64,000 nt of DNA, from positions 124,001 through 188,000 of the forward strand of contig FNCM01000004.1 in the NCBI GenBank assembly GCA_900100835.1, in the 5' to 3' direction. Every line of letters starts with the position of its first letter. Position 1 is the first letter of the stretch. The translations under genes were made by a program, and so were the position numbers. Below are positions 26,656 to 33,279 of the stretch, piece after piece. The DNA is from Selenomonas sp. WCT3 (GTDB taxonomy: Bacteria > Bacillota > Negativicutes > Selenomonadales > Selenomonadaceae). The notes beneath the pieces are model-generated. The model was not told the DNA's origin, made no database searches, and saw only the letters and a program-made list of their open reading frames with translations.

Positions 26656-27614
26656 GCATGAATATCGGATCCTTCCATTTTGAAGTGCCGGTATTTCTGG
26701 CTCCTATGGCAGGGGTGACGGATACCGCTTATCGCATCATCGCTCATGATATGGGGTGTCCCCTTTGCTACGCGGAGATGGTCAGCAGTCAGGGAATCCA
26801 CTTCCGCAATGAGCGCACGCTGGAGATGTTAAAGACTGAGCTGGCGGAGCGTCCCATTGCCATGCAGATTTTTGCCAACACGCCGGAAATGGCGGCTGAG
26901 GCAGCTAAGTATGTGGAAGATTTGGGGACGGCGGACATTCTCGATTTTAATATGGGGTGTCCTGCCCCCAAGATTGTAAAAAATGGCGAGGGGTCGGCAC
27001 TGATGCGCGAGCCTCAGAAGGCCTTTGCGATTCTGTCCGCCATTCGCAAGGCAATTAAGATGCCTTTTACCGTCAAAATGCGCAAAGGCTGGGACGAAGA
27101 GCATGTCAATGTCCTAGAAATGGCCAAGCTGGCTGAAGAGGCCGGGGTTGATGCGATTGCTGTCCATGGCCGTACTCGGGAGCAGTTTTATCGGGATAAT
27201 GCGGATTGGGAGATTATCGCAAAGGTAAAGCAAAGCGTTAACATACCGGTTATTGCCAATGGCGATGTACGCAGTTGCAATGACCTTAAGAAAATTTTGG
27301 AAGTTACCGGTGCCGATGGCGTGATGGTGGGCCGGGCAGCCCAGGGCAACCCCTGGATATTCAAACAGCTTACCCATTATTGGCAGACGGGGGAGATGCT
27401 GCTGGGGCCGACCATGAGGGAACGGGCAGAAGTGATTATCCGCCATCTTGACCTGCTATTGAAGTATAAAGGCGATTACGTTGGGCCTAGGGAGATGCGC
27501 AAGCATGCTACCTGGTATACGCGGGGCATAACCCATGGGGCTGTGCTGCGTGACCGATTTAACAAGGCGGAATCGCGACAGGATTTTTTGGATATCCTTG
27601 AAGAATTCTTTTAA
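26652..27614 (+). CDS. dusB: tRNA-dihydrouridine synthase (DusB type)
   Basis: 320-residue FMN TIM barrel that reduces specific uridines in the tRNA D-loop with NADPH. APMAGVTD near residue 17, the catalytic-Cys segment FNMGCPAPKIVKNGEGSALM near 100, and VHGRTREQFY near 170 identify the DusB group. It starts in an ATGA overlap with coaX, with AGAAGGAG upstream. An M18 peptidase gene follows after 42 bases. Confidence 0.94.
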   Translation: MSMNIGSFHFEVPVFLAPMAGVTDTAYRIIAHDMGCPLCYAEMVSSQGIHFRNERTLEMLKTELAERPIAMQIFANTPEMAAEAAKYVEDLGTADILDFNMGCPAPKIVKNGEGSALMREPQKAFAILSAIRKAIKMPFTVKMRKGWDEEHVNVLEMAKLAEEAGVDAIAVHGRTREQFYRDNADWEIIAKVKQSVNIPVIANGDVRSCNDLKKILEVTGADGVMVGRAAQGNPWIFKQLTHYWQTGEMLLGPTMRERAEVIIRHLDLLLKYKGDYVGPREMRKHATWYTRGITHGAVLRDRFNKAESRQDFLDILEEFF

Positions 27615-27656
27615 CGACAGTTTCGCAAAGCTAGGTGAAACAAAGGGAGTAATAAT

Positions 27657-29042
27657 ATGGCAGAAGAAAAGAAATCCGTATGGAGTCAGTACAGCAAGAA
27701 AGAAAAACAAGAACTGGAGAACCTTAACCAGGGATATCGCGAATTTTTGAGCAAGTGCAAGACGGAGCGCGAAAGCGTGATCGAGGCGGTAAAACAGGCA
27801 GAGGCTGCTGGTTATCGGGATCTTTTTGCAGTGGTAAAAAATGGCGAAAAGCTTTCCGCTGGCGACAAGGTATACGCCGTCAATATGAAGAAGGCTTTGG
27901 TGCTGTTCAATATTGGTGAAGAGCCGTTGGAGCAGGGCATGAATATCCTCGGCGCTCATATCGATACCTGCCGTTTGGATGTGAAGCAGAACCCCCTTTA
28001 TGAGGATGGCGGGCTGGCTTACCTCGATACCCATTACTATGGCGGTATTAAGAAATACCAGTGGGTTACCCAGCCCCTGGCCCTTCATGGTGTGGTGGCC
28101 AAGAAGGACGGCCGCGTTATCGATATCTGTATTGGTGAGGATGAGGCAGACCCGGTATTCTGCGTTACGGACCTTTTGATTCATCTTTCCCAGGAGCAGA
28201 TGAAAAAAAATGCCGCTAAAGTTGTGGAAGGGGAAGACTTGGACATCCTCGTCGGCAATTATCCACTGAAAAAGGACGATAAGGAATCGGTAAAAGAAGG
28301 CGTCTTAAAGCTTATCAAAGATAAGTACGATATTGAGGAAGAGGATTTCCGGTCAGCGGAACTGGCTTTAGTGCCGGCTGGCAAGGCCCGGGAACTTGGC
28401 TTTGACCGCAGCATGACGCTGGCGTATGGGCAGGATGACCGCGTGTGTGCCTATACATCGCTGGTGGCAATGTTGGCAACGGGCAGAATGCGCCGCACTG
28501 CCTGCTGTCTGTTGGTAGACAAAGAAGAAATCGGCAGTGTGGGTGCCACGGGAATGCAGTCCCGCTTCTTCGAGAATGTAGTGGCAGAGCTGCTAAATGC
28601 CTGTGGGGCTTACAGTGACCTCGCCTTGCGCCGTACCCTGGCAAATTGCAAAATGCTTTCCTCGGATGTTTCGAGTGCATATGATGCCTTGTATGCTAGC
28701 GCCTACGACAAGAAGAATGTTTCCTATCTTGGCAAGGGAATGGTGTTCAATAAGTTCACTGGGGCACGCGGCAAGTCCGGTTCTAACGATGCTAATGCAG
28801 AGTATTTGGCAGAACTTCGCCGCATTATGGACGACCATAATGTCCATTATCAGCTGGCCGAACTGGGCAAAGTCGACTTGGGCGGCGGCGGTACCATTGC
28901 CTATATCATGAGCCTTTATGGCATGCAGGTTATTGACAGCGGCGTTGGTGTTATGAGTATGCACGCGCCTTGGGAGGCTACCAGCAAGGTGGATGTCTAC
29001 GAAGCCTGCAAGGGCTATACGGCTTTTTTGCAGAATGCCTGA
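27657..29042 (+). CDS. M18-family zinc aminopeptidase
   Basis: 461-residue cytosolic metalloaminopeptidase of the aspartyl aminopeptidase / aminopeptidase I type. The dizinc-site motifs are visible in order: HIDTCRLD near 100, DKEEIGSVGATGM near 288, and a late His in VMSMHAPWEATS near 440. Such enzymes trim N-terminal residues, often acidic ones, from peptides. The length fits. GGGAGTAATAATATG gives the start. It probably continues the coaX-dus transcription unit and ends at a strong terminator shared with the convergent deoD. Confidence 0.9.
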   Translation: MAEEKKSVWSQYSKKEKQELENLNQGYREFLSKCKTERESVIEAVKQAEAAGYRDLFAVVKNGEKLSAGDKVYAVNMKKALVLFNIGEEPLEQGMNILGAHIDTCRLDVKQNPLYEDGGLAYLDTHYYGGIKKYQWVTQPLALHGVVAKKDGRVIDICIGEDEADPVFCVTDLLIHLSQEQMKKNAAKVVEGEDLDILVGNYPLKKDDKESVKEGVLKLIKDKYDIEEEDFRSAELALVPAGKARELGFDRSMTLAYGQDDRVCAYTSLVAMLATGRMRRTACCLLVDKEEIGSVGATGMQSRFFENVVAELLNACGAYSDLALRRTLANCKMLSSDVSSAYDALYASAYDKKNVSYLGKGMVFNKFTGARGKSGSNDANAEYLAELRRIMDDHNVHYQLAELGKVDLGGGGTIAYIMSLYGMQVIDSGVGVMSMHAPWEATSKVDVYEACKGYTAFLQNA

Positions 29043-29045
29043 CGC

Positions 29046-29088
29046 AAAAAGAACCGCTATTCGCATTAGCGAATAGCGGTTCTTTTTT
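29046..29088. terminator. Bidirectional terminator between the M18 peptidase and deoD
   Basis: A perfect 16-bp stem (29049-29064 with 29069-29084), ATTA loop, with TTTTTT on the plus side and TTTTT on the minus side. Confidence 0.93.
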
Positions 29089-29110
29089 ATGAAGCAGAAA
29101 GCCAAAGAGC

Positions 29111-29821
29111 TTAGTCTTCAATTGCCGTTTCGAGGGCAATTTTAATCATATCATTGAAGGAAGTCTGACGTTCCTCAGCCGAGCAAGCTTCGCCCGTCAG
29201 CAGATGGTCGCTGACCGTGAAGAGAGCCAGAGCCTGAACATGGGCTTCAGCAGCCAGCGTGTAGAGTGCAGCTGCTTCCATTTCAACAGCCAGGATGCCG
29301 TATTTGCGGAGCTTTTCGTTGTCGATTTCATCGTCGTAGAAACGGTCTACGGAGATGATGTTGCCGACCGTTGCATGCAGATTCAGCTTCTTCGTGTTTT
29401 CCACAGCCTTCGAGAGAAGGTCGAAATCTGCCAGCGGTGCGTAGTTGATGGAGCCGCCAAAGATGTTCTTGATGATGGAAGAATCCGTGCTGGCGCCCTG
29501 GGCAATCAAAACGTCACGGAGTTTGACATCCGGGTGCATACCACCGCAGGTACCGACGCGGAACAGTTTCTTGACACCGAAGGAATGGATGAGTTCGTGA
29601 GTGTAGATGGAAATGGATGGAATGCCCATGCCAGTACCCTGAACGGAAACAGGAACTCCCTTGTAAGTACCAGTGAAGCCGAGGATGTTGCGGACAGAAG
29701 TATACTGTTTGGGGTTATCAAGGAAATTTTCCGCAATGAATTTTGCACGCAGCGGATCGCCCGGCAGCAGGATGCGCTCAGCGATATCGCCTTTTTCTGC
29801 GCCAATATGAGGTGTAGCCAT
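29111..29821 (-). CDS. deoD: Purine-nucleoside phosphorylase DeoD
   Basis: 236 residues, the hexameric bacterial PNP of the nucleoside phosphorylase family I. It cleaves purine (deoxy)nucleosides with phosphate for salvage. Recognisable are His5, the phosphate-binding GDPLRA near 21-26 and FRVGTCGG near 86-93, VEMEAAALY near 180, and the catalytic Asp in SDHLLTGE near 205. GAAGGA precedes the ATG. It is a single minus-strand gene with its own promoter. With hpt elsewhere in the window it gives a complete purine base salvage route. Confidence 0.95.
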   Translation of the reverse strand: MATPHIGAEKGDIAERILLPGDPLRAKFIAENFLDNPKQYTSVRNILGFTGTYKGVPVSVQGTGMGIPSISIYTHELIHSFGVKKLFRVGTCGGMHPDVKLRDVLIAQGASTDSSIIKNIFGGSINYAPLADFDLLSKAVENTKKLNLHATVGNIISVDRFYDDEIDNEKLRKYGILAVEMEAAALYTLAAEAHVQALALFTVSDHLLTGEACSAEERQTSFNDMIKIALETAIED

Positions 29822-29922
29822 GATGTTTTCCTTCTTTCTGAAATCAATTCTGAAAAGTTAAAACTTATAGGACAATTATAAAAAAAAATAAGAAATAAGA
29901 AAAGGGCAAATGTCCCTATTTC

Positions 29923-29951
29923 ATTATAGCAGGATTAAAATTATACCGCAA
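29923..29951 (-). promoter_or_regulatory. Sigma-A type promoter for deoD
   Basis: On the minus strand TTGCGG (29951-29946), 17-base spacer, TGC-TATAAT (29928-29923), an extended -10. The leader of about 100 bases contains a small hairpin (29902-29919) of unknown role; it does not look like a purine riboswitch. Confidence 0.65.
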
Positions 29952-29971
29952 CGTGGGGATTAGTACCTGAT

Positions 29972-30001
29972 TTGACAAAGACGTGCTAATTGTGTTATAA
30001 T
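29972..30001 (+). promoter_or_regulatory. Strong sigma-A type promoter for rnpB
   Basis: Consensus TTGACA (29972-29977) and TATAAT (29996-30001) with an 18-base spacer. The predicted start near 30008 coincides with the first base of the RNA's closing helix. Confidence 0.85.
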
Positions 30002-30008
30002 GTGCAAC

Positions 30009-30375
30009 GTTGATATAAGTTGTCAAGACAATCGCGGCTGCCTCTTGAAGGCAGATGAGGAAAGTCCGGGCTCCATAGGGCAGTGTGCTGGATAACGTCC
30101 AGCGAGGGTGACCTTAGGGATAGTGCCATAGAGATTTAGACCGCCTGCTTGTCAGGTAAGGGTGGAAAGGTGCGGTAAGAGCGCACCAGCAGTCAGGTGA
30201 CTGGCTGGCTTGGGTAAACCCCACACGGAGCAAGACCAAATAGGGAAGGGATGATGCGGCCCGCGGAACCTTCCGGGTTGAGTCGCTTGAGCCGGCAGGC
30301 AACTGCCGTGCCTAGATAAATGATTGTCACCGCGCAAGCGGAACAAAACTCGGCTTATTGATTGCTTATAGCAAC
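30009..30375 (+). ncRNA. rnpB: RNase P RNA (bacterial class A)
   Basis: The ribozyme that matures the 5' ends of tRNAs. The universally conserved cores are intact: GAGGAAAGTCCGGGCTCC and ATAGGGCAG near 30057-30086, GGTAAGGGTGGAAAGGTGCG near 30157-30176, AGAGCGCACCAGC, GGTAAACCCCAC, GGAGCAAGACCAAATAGG, and the closing CCTAGATAAATGATTGTC and ACAAAACTCGGCTTAT. The ends were set by helix P1, in which 30009-30026 pairs with 30356-30375. The length of about 367 nt is normal for class A. Confidence 0.96.
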
Positions 30376-30388
30376 GTGAGATGAATAT

Positions 30389-30418
30389 TGTGGCTGTCAG
30401 TGATGACAGCCAATTTTC
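30389..30418 (+). terminator. Rho-independent terminator after rnpB
   Basis: GGCTGTCA / TGACAGCC (30392-30399 with 30404-30411), GTGA loop, extended by A-T pairs and followed by TTTTC. Confidence 0.8.
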
Positions 30419-30501
30419 ATGTCTGCCAGCTTTCTGAAAAGAAGCTGAAAAAGTAAGCCGGATTAAGAACGATTAAGAAAAACATTAGTAACAAGAAGGA
30501 A

Positions 30502-30524
30502 TAATGCGGTTTTTGCCGTATTAT
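30502..30524 (+). other. Hairpin upstream of the c-di-AMP riboswitch
   Basis: ATAATGCGG and CCGTATTAT pair (one G-U) around a short T-rich loop. The AT-rich right arm runs into TATATAAAT, the most likely -10 region for the riboswitch transcript, so it may be an operator or chance symmetry. Apart from this, 30419-30540 holds nothing recognised. Confidence 0.3.
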
Positions 30525-30539
30525 ATAAATTGGGTCCTT

Positions 30540-30680
30540 ACATAAGAATAAGCCGAATCCAGCCCAGGAGCGGGGGAACCAGATTTTTTGGGGCGAACGT
30601 CAGACTCATGGCAGCATGATACTGAAGCGGGTGGTCTTCTCTACCCGAGCCCGGCAGCTAACCTCGTAGGCGAATAGAGA
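30540..30680 (+). promoter_or_regulatory. Cyclic-di-AMP riboswitch (ydaO-yuaA class)
   Basis: The conserved blocks of the ydaO aptamer occur in order: GCCGAATCC (30552-30560), GGAGCGGGGGAACCA (30567-30581), GGGGCGAA (30590-30597), a variable arm, then CCCGAGCCCGGCAGCTAACC and TCGTAGGCG (30644-30672). This class binds c-di-AMP and usually shuts off cell-wall hydrolase or osmolyte transporter genes when the second messenger is abundant. The aptamer ends only a few bases before the GAGAGGAG ribosome binding site of the next gene, and no separate terminator hairpin is visible, so control may act on translation (inference). Confidence 0.93.
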
Positions 30681-30694
30681 GAGGAGTTGGCTTT

Positions 30695-31357
30695 TTGAGT
30701 AAAGCAATGCGCGTATTTGCGCTATCCATGATCCTTATGTGCTGGTTTTCCGTATGCGGGGCTTCGGCATTCCGCGTAGGCGATCAGGGCACCGATGTAG
30801 CAGAGATTCAGGGACAATTGGTCCGTCTCGGCTACGATGTATCAGCTGATGGTGACTTTGGTCCGGCCACGGCTGAAGCTGTAAAGGCATTTCAGAGTTC
30901 TCACGGGATGAATGCGGATGGACAGGTGGGTTCCACGACCTACACGGCACTGCTGGGCAAGACGATGCCGGCAGTATCCCATGGTTCCAACTACATCAAG
31001 CGTACGGTCATCGACGAATCGATGCAGTATCTTGGCGTTCCGTATGTGTTCGGTGGCACCACTCCGAATGGCTTTGACTGCTCTGGTTACGTTCAGTATG
31101 TCTTTGCACACGCTGGCATTTCTCTGCCGCGTACGGCAGATGTCCAGTATGAGGCTGGTTCGTATGTTTCTGACAGCGAACTTATGCCAGGTGACCTGGT
31201 ATTTTTTTCGACGTATGAACCGGGAGCATCTCACGTAGGCATCTACCTGGGTGACCGCAAGTTCATCAATGCGTCGTCTAGCCGCGGTGTCAGTGTAGCG
31301 TCGCTGGATAGCTCTTATTGGGGCTCCTGCTACATTGGTGCTCGCCGGGTAATGTGA
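30695..31357 (+). CDS. Secreted NlpC/P60 endopeptidase with a peptidoglycan-binding domain
   Basis: 220 residues. A signal peptide spans residues 1-25 (hydrophobic MILMCWFSVCGASA). A PG_binding_1 domain lies at about 28-88 (GDQGTDVAEIQGQLVRLGY), and an NlpC/P60 cysteine peptidase at about 100-219 with catalytic Cys129 (FDCSGYV), His180 (SHVGIYLG) and Asn192 in the third position, where His is more common. It should cut peptidoglycan stem peptides during growth or division. TTG 30695 is the start, with GAGAGGAG upstream. It is controlled by the c-di-AMP riboswitch just before it, a pairing well known for wall hydrolases. Confidence 0.92.
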   Translation: MSKAMRVFALSMILMCWFSVCGASAFRVGDQGTDVAEIQGQLVRLGYDVSADGDFGPATAEAVKAFQSSHGMNADGQVGSTTYTALLGKTMPAVSHGSNYIKRTVIDESMQYLGVPYVFGGTTPNGFDCSGYVQYVFAHAGISLPRTADVQYEAGSYVSDSELMPGDLVFFSTYEPGASHVGIYLGDRKFINASSSRGVSVASLDSSYWGSCYIGARRVM

Positions 31358-31374
31358 TTATGACCAGTCTTTTG

Positions 31375-31403
31375 GGAGAGGTATAGACCTCTCCAATTTT
31401 TTT
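31375..31403 (+). terminator. Rho-independent terminator after the NlpC/P60 gene
   Basis: GGAGAGGT / ACCTCTCC (31375-31382 with 31387-31394), ATAG loop, then AATTTTTTT. Confidence 0.88.
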
Positions 31404-31429
31404 ACCGATTTTACGTTGGAGGTGTTGGA

Positions 31430-31507
31430 ATGGGCGATTTGTTTTTGCTGTTATTGATTTTTTTGATGGCAGCCTATGCCTTTTGGGATGAACTTTTTAC
31501 GCAATGA
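31430..31507 (+). CDS. 25-residue putative membrane micropeptide
   Basis: A 25-codon frame from ATG 31430 to TGA 31505-31507. GGAGGTG (31418-31424) lies 5 bases upstream, one of the better ribosome binding sites in this stretch. The peptide starts MGDLFLLLLIFLMAAYAFW and ends with the charged DELFTQ: one hydrophobic helix of about 15-18 residues with an acidic residue at each end, as in known small membrane proteins. It lies 27 bases after the terminator of the c-di-AMP-controlled hydrolase, so it depends on read-through or an unseen promoter. No family is recognised. The case rests on the binding site and composition only. Confidence 0.45.
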   Translation: MGDLFLLLLIFLMAAYAFWDELFTQ

Positions 31508-31513
31508 CTTAGA

Positions 31514-31529
31514 AATATTCGGAAATATT
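31514..31529. other. AATATT-CGGA-AATATT palindrome
   Basis: Perfect 6-4-6 symmetry directly after the micro-ORF. Its core is similar to a CodY box (consensus AATTTTCWGAAAATT) with 4 of 15 positions different. It could be an operator for the downstream folB promoter region, or chance in AT-rich DNA. Confidence 0.25.
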
Positions 31530-31617
31530 CTGGAAACAGGCAGGATTTTTGCCAAGGGTCACGAATTAAGGTAAGCAGAAGCAATGAGAACTTTTGTAAG
31601 TTGCAAGATGTAAAAAA

Positions 31618-31626
31618 TGGTATCAT
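31618..31626 (+). promoter_or_regulatory. Possible extended -10 element for folB
   Basis: TGG-TATCAT, 21 bases before the folB start. The candidate -35 boxes (TTGTAA, TTGCAA) are not at good spacing. Confidence 0.3.
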
Positions 31627-31647
31627 TTAAAATGAGGAGTGACTACG

Positions 31648-32010
31648 ATGGCAAAGGTTAGAATCCACAATATGATGTTCTACGGCTTTCATGGTGTTTA
31701 TGAGTATGAGCGCGAGCAGGGCCAGAAATTCTATGTCGACATTGAGATTGAGACAAAAGATGACCGTATGGCGGAAACGGACGATGTCAAAGACGGTGTT
31801 GACCCAGCTGCTATTTACGATATTGTCAAGGATGTAACGGAGAATAAGCGATTCCAGATGTTAGGGGCGTTGTCAGCACATATTGGGGATAAATTGTTGG
31901 CGAAATATCCGCACTTCCATACGGTGACGGCGCGGATTCGCAAACCGTCGGTTCCTATTTCTGGTCCTATCGATTATGTTGAAGTCGAAACAACGCGTGT
32001 TCAGGGATAA
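31648..32010 (+). CDS. folB: Dihydroneopterin aldolase
   Basis: 120-residue tunnelling-fold enzyme of folate synthesis. It cleaves 7,8-dihydroneopterin to 6-hydroxymethyl-dihydropterin and glycolaldehyde. The motifs FYGFHGVYEYEREQGQ (with the substrate-binding Glu), the VDPAAIYDIV helix and the catalytic Lys in IRKPSVPI near residue 99 are all present. ATG 31648 follows GAGGAG by 8 bases; the in-frame GTG at 31639 overlaps that site. It is monocistronic, with a terminator, and apart from other fol genes, none of which are in the window. Confidence 0.94.
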   Translation: MAKVRIHNMMFYGFHGVYEYEREQGQKFYVDIEIETKDDRMAETDDVKDGVDPAAIYDIVKDVTENKRFQMLGALSAHIGDKLLAKYPHFHTVTARIRKPSVPISGPIDYVEVETTRVQG

Positions 32011-32023
32011 AATGGACCTGTTG

Positions 32024-32057
32024 GGCCATCAGCCGAATATTGGCTGATGGCCTTTTA
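32024..32057 (+). terminator. Rho-independent terminator after folB
   Basis: GGCCATCAGCC / GGCTGATGGCC (32024-32034 with 32042-32052), 7-base loop, TTTTAT. Confidence 0.85.
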
Positions 32058-32115
32058 TACTGTTTGAAATTCGATACACCTATCTAAAATTTTTATGAAA
32101 TTGTTGGGGAAAGTG

Positions 32116-32144
32116 TTGCATTCAACATAAATTTTCGCTAAGAT
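32116..32144 (+). promoter_or_regulatory. Sigma-A type promoter for dprA-topA
   Basis: TTGCAT (32116-32121), 17-base spacer, TAAGAT (32139-32144), 33 bases before the dprA start. Confidence 0.55.
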
Positions 32145-32177
32145 AAACAAATGTATAGGTCTAAGGATGGCGATAAG

Positions 32178-33275
32178 ATGAAATCCGAGGATAGCTATTA
32201 TTTGGCGGCGTTAGCACGCTGCCGCGGCTTAGGCAGCCGAAATATCCAAAAACTGTTGGAGAAGTTTCCCTCTGCGGCTTCGATTTGGCAGGCGCCTTTG
32301 GAAGCATTGTGCTTAGAAGGGGGACTGTCTTCCCATCGGGTGCAGAACTTGGCAGTTTTTCGGAAAGAGAATCCAGCATTGCCGGAGCAGCTGGCGGAAC
32401 AATGCCAACGATTGGGGATAAATCTTTGCTCCATAATCCAGAGCGAATATCCTAATATATTGAAGGAAATCTTTGATCCGCCGGTGGTTCTGTACTATCG
32501 TGGCCTTTGGCAGCCAGCGGCTGAACGCGTCGCTATGGTGGGGGCTAGGCGCTTCACCCCTTATGGTGAGGGCATTGCTTTGGAGTTCGGAAGGCAACTG
32601 GCAGCGGCTGGTCTAACGGTAGTCAGTGGTGCCGCTAGAGGCATCGATACGGCCTCCCATAAAGGCGCCTTGAAAGCGGGCAGGACGGTGGCCGTGCTGG
32701 GCTGTGGCGTGGACGTTGCCTATCCCGCGGAAAACAAACGGCTTCTGCGGGAGATTCCCGAAAGGGGTGGTGTAGTTCTGTCGGAATATGGACCGGGAAC
32801 GAATCCTCTGCCGATTTTCTTCCCCGCCCGGAACCGCATAATAAGCGGATTATCCAAGGGAACGCTGGTGGTGGAAGCTGCTAGGCATTCGGGTTCGCTG
32901 ATTACAGCCGAGCTTTCCCTCTCGGAGGGCCGAGATGTGTTTGCGATTCCTGGCAGTATTTATTCTACCACTAGTCAAGGCTGTAATCACTTGATTCAAC
33001 AGGGAGCCAAGTTGGTACAAGAACCGGCGGATATTCTTGTGGAATACGGAATAGCCGCGCCACCCAAGCAAAAGATAAGACGGCAGTTTACGCCGGAGGA
33101 ACGGCAGATTTGGCAGGTTTTGTCTTTTGAACATCCGTTGACTATTGATGAAATATTCGATAGTCTGCCTAACGGAGAAATGTCGAATCTGGCTTTTTTG
33201 CTCCTGCAAATGGAGCTTAAAGGTTTTGTTATAGAGAATGAGCTGCATGCCTATAGGCGTGCTGAGAGGGAGTGA
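32178..33275 (+). CDS. dprA: DNA-processing protein DprA
   Basis: 365 residues. DprA binds incoming single-stranded DNA during natural transformation and loads RecA. It has an N-terminal helix-hairpin-helix region (about 10-60), an extended Rossmann core (VGARRFTPYGEG, VVSGAARGIDTASHKGAL, VLGCGVDVAYP) and a C-terminal winged-helix domain. ATG 32178 was preferred to 32151 because AAGGATGG is 7 bases upstream. It heads the dprA-topA-trmFO-hslVU series as in B. subtilis. Its presence does not by itself show competence. Confidence 0.94.
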   Translation: MKSEDSYYLAALARCRGLGSRNIQKLLEKFPSAASIWQAPLEALCLEGGLSSHRVQNLAVFRKENPALPEQLAEQCQRLGINLCSIIQSEYPNILKEIFDPPVVLYYRGLWQPAAERVAMVGARRFTPYGEGIALEFGRQLAAAGLTVVSGAARGIDTASHKGALKAGRTVAVLGCGVDVAYPAENKRLLREIPERGGVVLSEYGPGTNPLPIFFPARNRIISGLSKGTLVVEAARHSGSLITAELSLSEGRDVFAIPGSIYSTTSQGCNHLIQQGAKLVQEPADILVEYGIAAPPKQKIRRQFTPEERQIWQVLSFEHPLTIDEIFDSLPNGEMSNLAFLLLQMELKGFVIENELHAYRRAERE

Positions 33276-33279
33276 TGGT

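Noticed and set aside
29880..29925. Possible purine riboswitch in the deoD leader
   Set aside because: Only a small hairpin is present; the conserved purine-aptamer core and three-way junction are not seen.
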